Notes under the pieces: generated by a model
What the model was told of the DNA's origin: nothing
Seen by the model: the letters and a program-made list of their open reading frames with translations, nothing else
Database searches by the model: none
Assembly (NCBI RefSeq): GCF_022346885.1
Contig: NZ_JAKRNK010000003.1
Coordinates: forward strand, 310,001 to 374,000
Direction: 5' to 3'
Length of the DNA stretch: 64,000 bases
From: Paenibacillus sp. ACRRX
GTDB taxonomy: Bacteria > Bacillota > Bacilli > Paenibacillales > Paenibacillaceae
Made by a program: the position numbers and the translations under genes
In this document: positions 63,401 to 64,000 of the stretch, piece after piece
Numbering within the stretch: position 1 is the stretch's first letter
Layout: each line of letters starts with the position of its first letter

Positions 63401-63665
63401 GGATCTGTACATAAACAGGATTCGATACCTTTGATTCTGGCCACAGAAGTTGGTTAGGCGTATATTCCCACAGCCCATCAAGTTCTACCGTGCCTATCTC
63501 ATTCAATTCACACTTGCCTAAATCCATAATCCCTTGCTCCGATACCGCACAAGGCTTAGCACCAGTTCCAAGCAGCGGCAGCCCAAAAAGTAAAATAACG
63601 ATGATGAGCAAGAAACAAATAACACCTAGGGAACGGCGGCGATGCTTATGTATTGCTGATATCAT
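60426..63665 (-). CDS. Hybrid sensor kinase: extracellular jelly-roll, 7TM, HisKA kinase, receiver and LytS-type kinase
   Basis: About 1079 residues, membrane protein. Signal/TM helix 15-37; extracytoplasmic 7TMR-DISM-like beta domain 60-205 (YRITLKLPSGYQNYG, SRLYVDGKLLG); seven helices about 235-410; first kinase with HELKTPLNAIINISE (His near 445), N-box LYNLLDNALKH and G-boxes DTGAGIE and GIGIGLPITKQLVE; receiver 740-850 with LVDDN, IMDVMMP and HKPYDW; second, LytS/YesM-type kinase 870-1079 with AQIKPHFLFNSINT (phosphorylatable His), LQPIVENAVRHG and GGIGLSNINRR. Two complete kinase cores in one chain are unusual. ATG at 63665 is ten bases after GAGG; an ATG at 63674 is only one base after it. 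The response regulator gene overlaps its 3' end. Confidence 0.93.
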   Translation of the reverse strand: MISAIHKHRRRSLGVICFLLIIVILLFGLPLLGTGAKPCAVSEQGIMDLGKCELNEIGTVELDGLWEYTPNQLLWPESKVSNPVYVQIPHQWQANGRSLFQEDVVNYATYRITLKLPSGYQNYGIRVSNVKTASRLYVDGKLLGSRGQIGTSREKSIPNNRPYTVYFSPHKEEVELVLQASNFHFYANTGISERIFLGTAESIQTMEKHNGFMDVTLISCLLFMGIYFLGENFYRRDQGSIAFFPLFCFSGALYFACHGEKLILEFVAGISYEWVTKLQVISSTGVGYFFLAHTYIQLKVYSSVKLVKLSGIVSILIVSFVLFTPMSIYTKFMLYFIILQIVGLLYIIFISWRALLYRMTGSAYIFVSVMSAIQVIGLMVSRTGWIGPVSSVLPLGIPIFMLAQGLFFSSRFTSAYHQIKQLSEQLMAKMKGQEQFLVRTSHELKTPLNAIINISESMLEGAGGKLNASQRADMRLVNGTARGLSYLVKDILDSEQIKNRRIRLHPRSLDVYDIVAFVIDVFQRLNRNSEVDVRNEVKAGIHYVVGDENRVTQILYNLLDNALKHTEAGHITVSCVSNEGWEQITVADTGAGIEAQYLDRIFMDYQQIDSSSLTDTSGIGIGLPITKQLVEMQGGRMEVQSKIGEGSNFIFTLPAVKLEGQPTAEREEIIGLSEQPEAAGGASHKSGGSREARDISNKDVLGEQCLASADIDFRYIEELDVGPEERAVLSPTGQEQGRILLVDDNYASLKALANLLELEGYTCELARSGKTALSLLEHGNRFNLCIMDVMMPTMSGFDLCRVIRQMYSPLDLPVLMATAGSNVHLNQIGFEAGANDFIHKPYDWTDLKGRVKTLVQLKETVLQLVHSERDMLRAQIKPHFLFNSINTILWMSKRDSDETRKLLHALSDFLRGSFDFDNQEIEVPFADELRIIEAYLSLERARFGSRLKVEYNLEERNFAVPPLLLQPIVENAVRHGIMEKVEGGTIVITSRRVEMWIELSVSDDGVGMDIDRIDLDKKVHGAFLFGDKRGGIGLSNINRRIRSLYGTSLSIADREGGGTVVTMRIRAGDDDHDLSNSRR

Positions 63666-63713
63666 AAATTCCATACCTCATAAAGTTAATACAATCGTTT
63701 TAGGAATATATTA

Positions 63714-63749
63714 CTGAACTTACCGAGTATTCTACAAGAGTAAGTTCAG
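63714..63749. promoter_or_regulatory. Inverted repeat upstream of hybrid kinase gene
   Basis: CTGAACTTAC (63714-63723) and GTAAGTTCAG (63740-63749) are perfect 10-bp inverted repeats 16 bases apart, about 50-85 bases before the kinase start. It could be an operator for a dimeric regulator or a leader hairpin; no T-tract supports termination. Confidence 0.5.
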
Positions 63750-64000
63750 CAAAGCATTTCAACCTCCTCATTGTAAAGGCCAGCCGCGATAAGCAGAAGA
63801 GACACGCTATCCTTAATTAAACCATTTAAATACCTTATATCAGGACAACTTCCAGATTATGCCCGACGAAGGTCTAGGATAAGAACTAACCTGCGGTCTG
63901 TTTTGATTGGCTGCTTAGGAAGATAAAATAGTAGTATCACAAACACCGTTTATAGCAGCATCATATTCGGACGATTAAAAGGGAGATGGAGATTACATGT
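63750..64000. other. Right edge: intergenic region, possible gene start
   Basis: No gene can be read. At the very end GGGAGATGGAG (from 63981) followed by ATG at 63997 looks like a ribosome binding site and start of a plus-strand gene outside the window. Nothing else is recognised. Confidence 0.35.

Noticed and set aside
1-64000. CRISPR arrays, transposases, integrases, rRNA or tRNA genes
   Set aside because: I looked for repeat-spacer arrays, DDE or recombinase motifs and RNA gene signatures on both strands and saw none.

Overview
The window reads as chromosomal DNA of a Gram-positive, spore-forming Bacillales member, most likely Paenibacillus or a close relative. The reasons are strong AGGAGG-type ribosome binding sites, a giant S-layer-anchored (SLH) exoprotein, sugar ABC importers without their own ATPase, a 7TM-DISM hybrid kinase paired with a BTAD-type response regulator, B. 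subtilis-like gene pairs (swrC/yerO-like, yhbD-bacE-bacF, cydABCD, khtTU remnants) and a Lys/Cys/His-rich coat-like protein. I see no rRNA, tRNA, insertion sequence, prophage or CRISPR array.

Layout. 1-4.2 kb: RND efflux pump (3' end outside the window) divergent from its TetR regulator, with an operator inside the promoter spacer. 4.3-7.8 kb: membrane diguanylate cyclase and DEAD-box RNA helicase. 8.1-12.9 kb: YxeA-like protein, a guanine-class purine riboswitch with its terminator ahead of adenine deaminase, and a YhgE/Pip membrane protein. 13-15.3 kb: CynX-type MFS transporter and a stand-alone GyrI-like ligand-binding protein. 15.4-29.8 kb: a block of same-strand genes with a phosphodiester theme: a 2157-residue surface protein carrying a phosphodiester glycosidase and a metallophosphoesterase domain, an AraC-type response regulator, a lipoprotein polysaccharide deacetylase, glycerophosphodiester phosphodiesterase, HAD phosphatase, a Ugp-like importer and the antiterminator GlpP, with a large terminator hairpin between glpP and the importer operon.

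30-34.1 kb: MarR-controlled heterodimeric ABC exporter. 34.5-39.7 kb: MFS transporter and a second ATPase-less sugar ABC operon with a possible CcpA site. 40-43.7 kb: TrkH/KtrB potassium transporter, coat-like protein, CobO, a small exported protein, and a decayed KhtT-KhtU potassium/proton antiporter operon. 43.8-45.9 kb: yhbD plus two bactofilins behind a promoter with perfect tandem repeats. 46-52.4 kb: esterase, a second heterodimeric ABC exporter, a Bcr/CflA drug transporter. 52.6-58.6 kb: cydABCD (cytochrome bd and its assembly exporter) with a Rex-like operator upstream. 59.2-63.7 kb: BTAD response regulator and a hybrid sensor kinase that contains two kinase modules.

The genes suggest a soil or host-associated cell investing in export/drug resistance, surface polymer turnover and phosphorus/glycerol-phosphate scavenging, and redox- and purine-responsive control. 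Functional statements are from recognised motifs and family knowledge only; no database search was possible.
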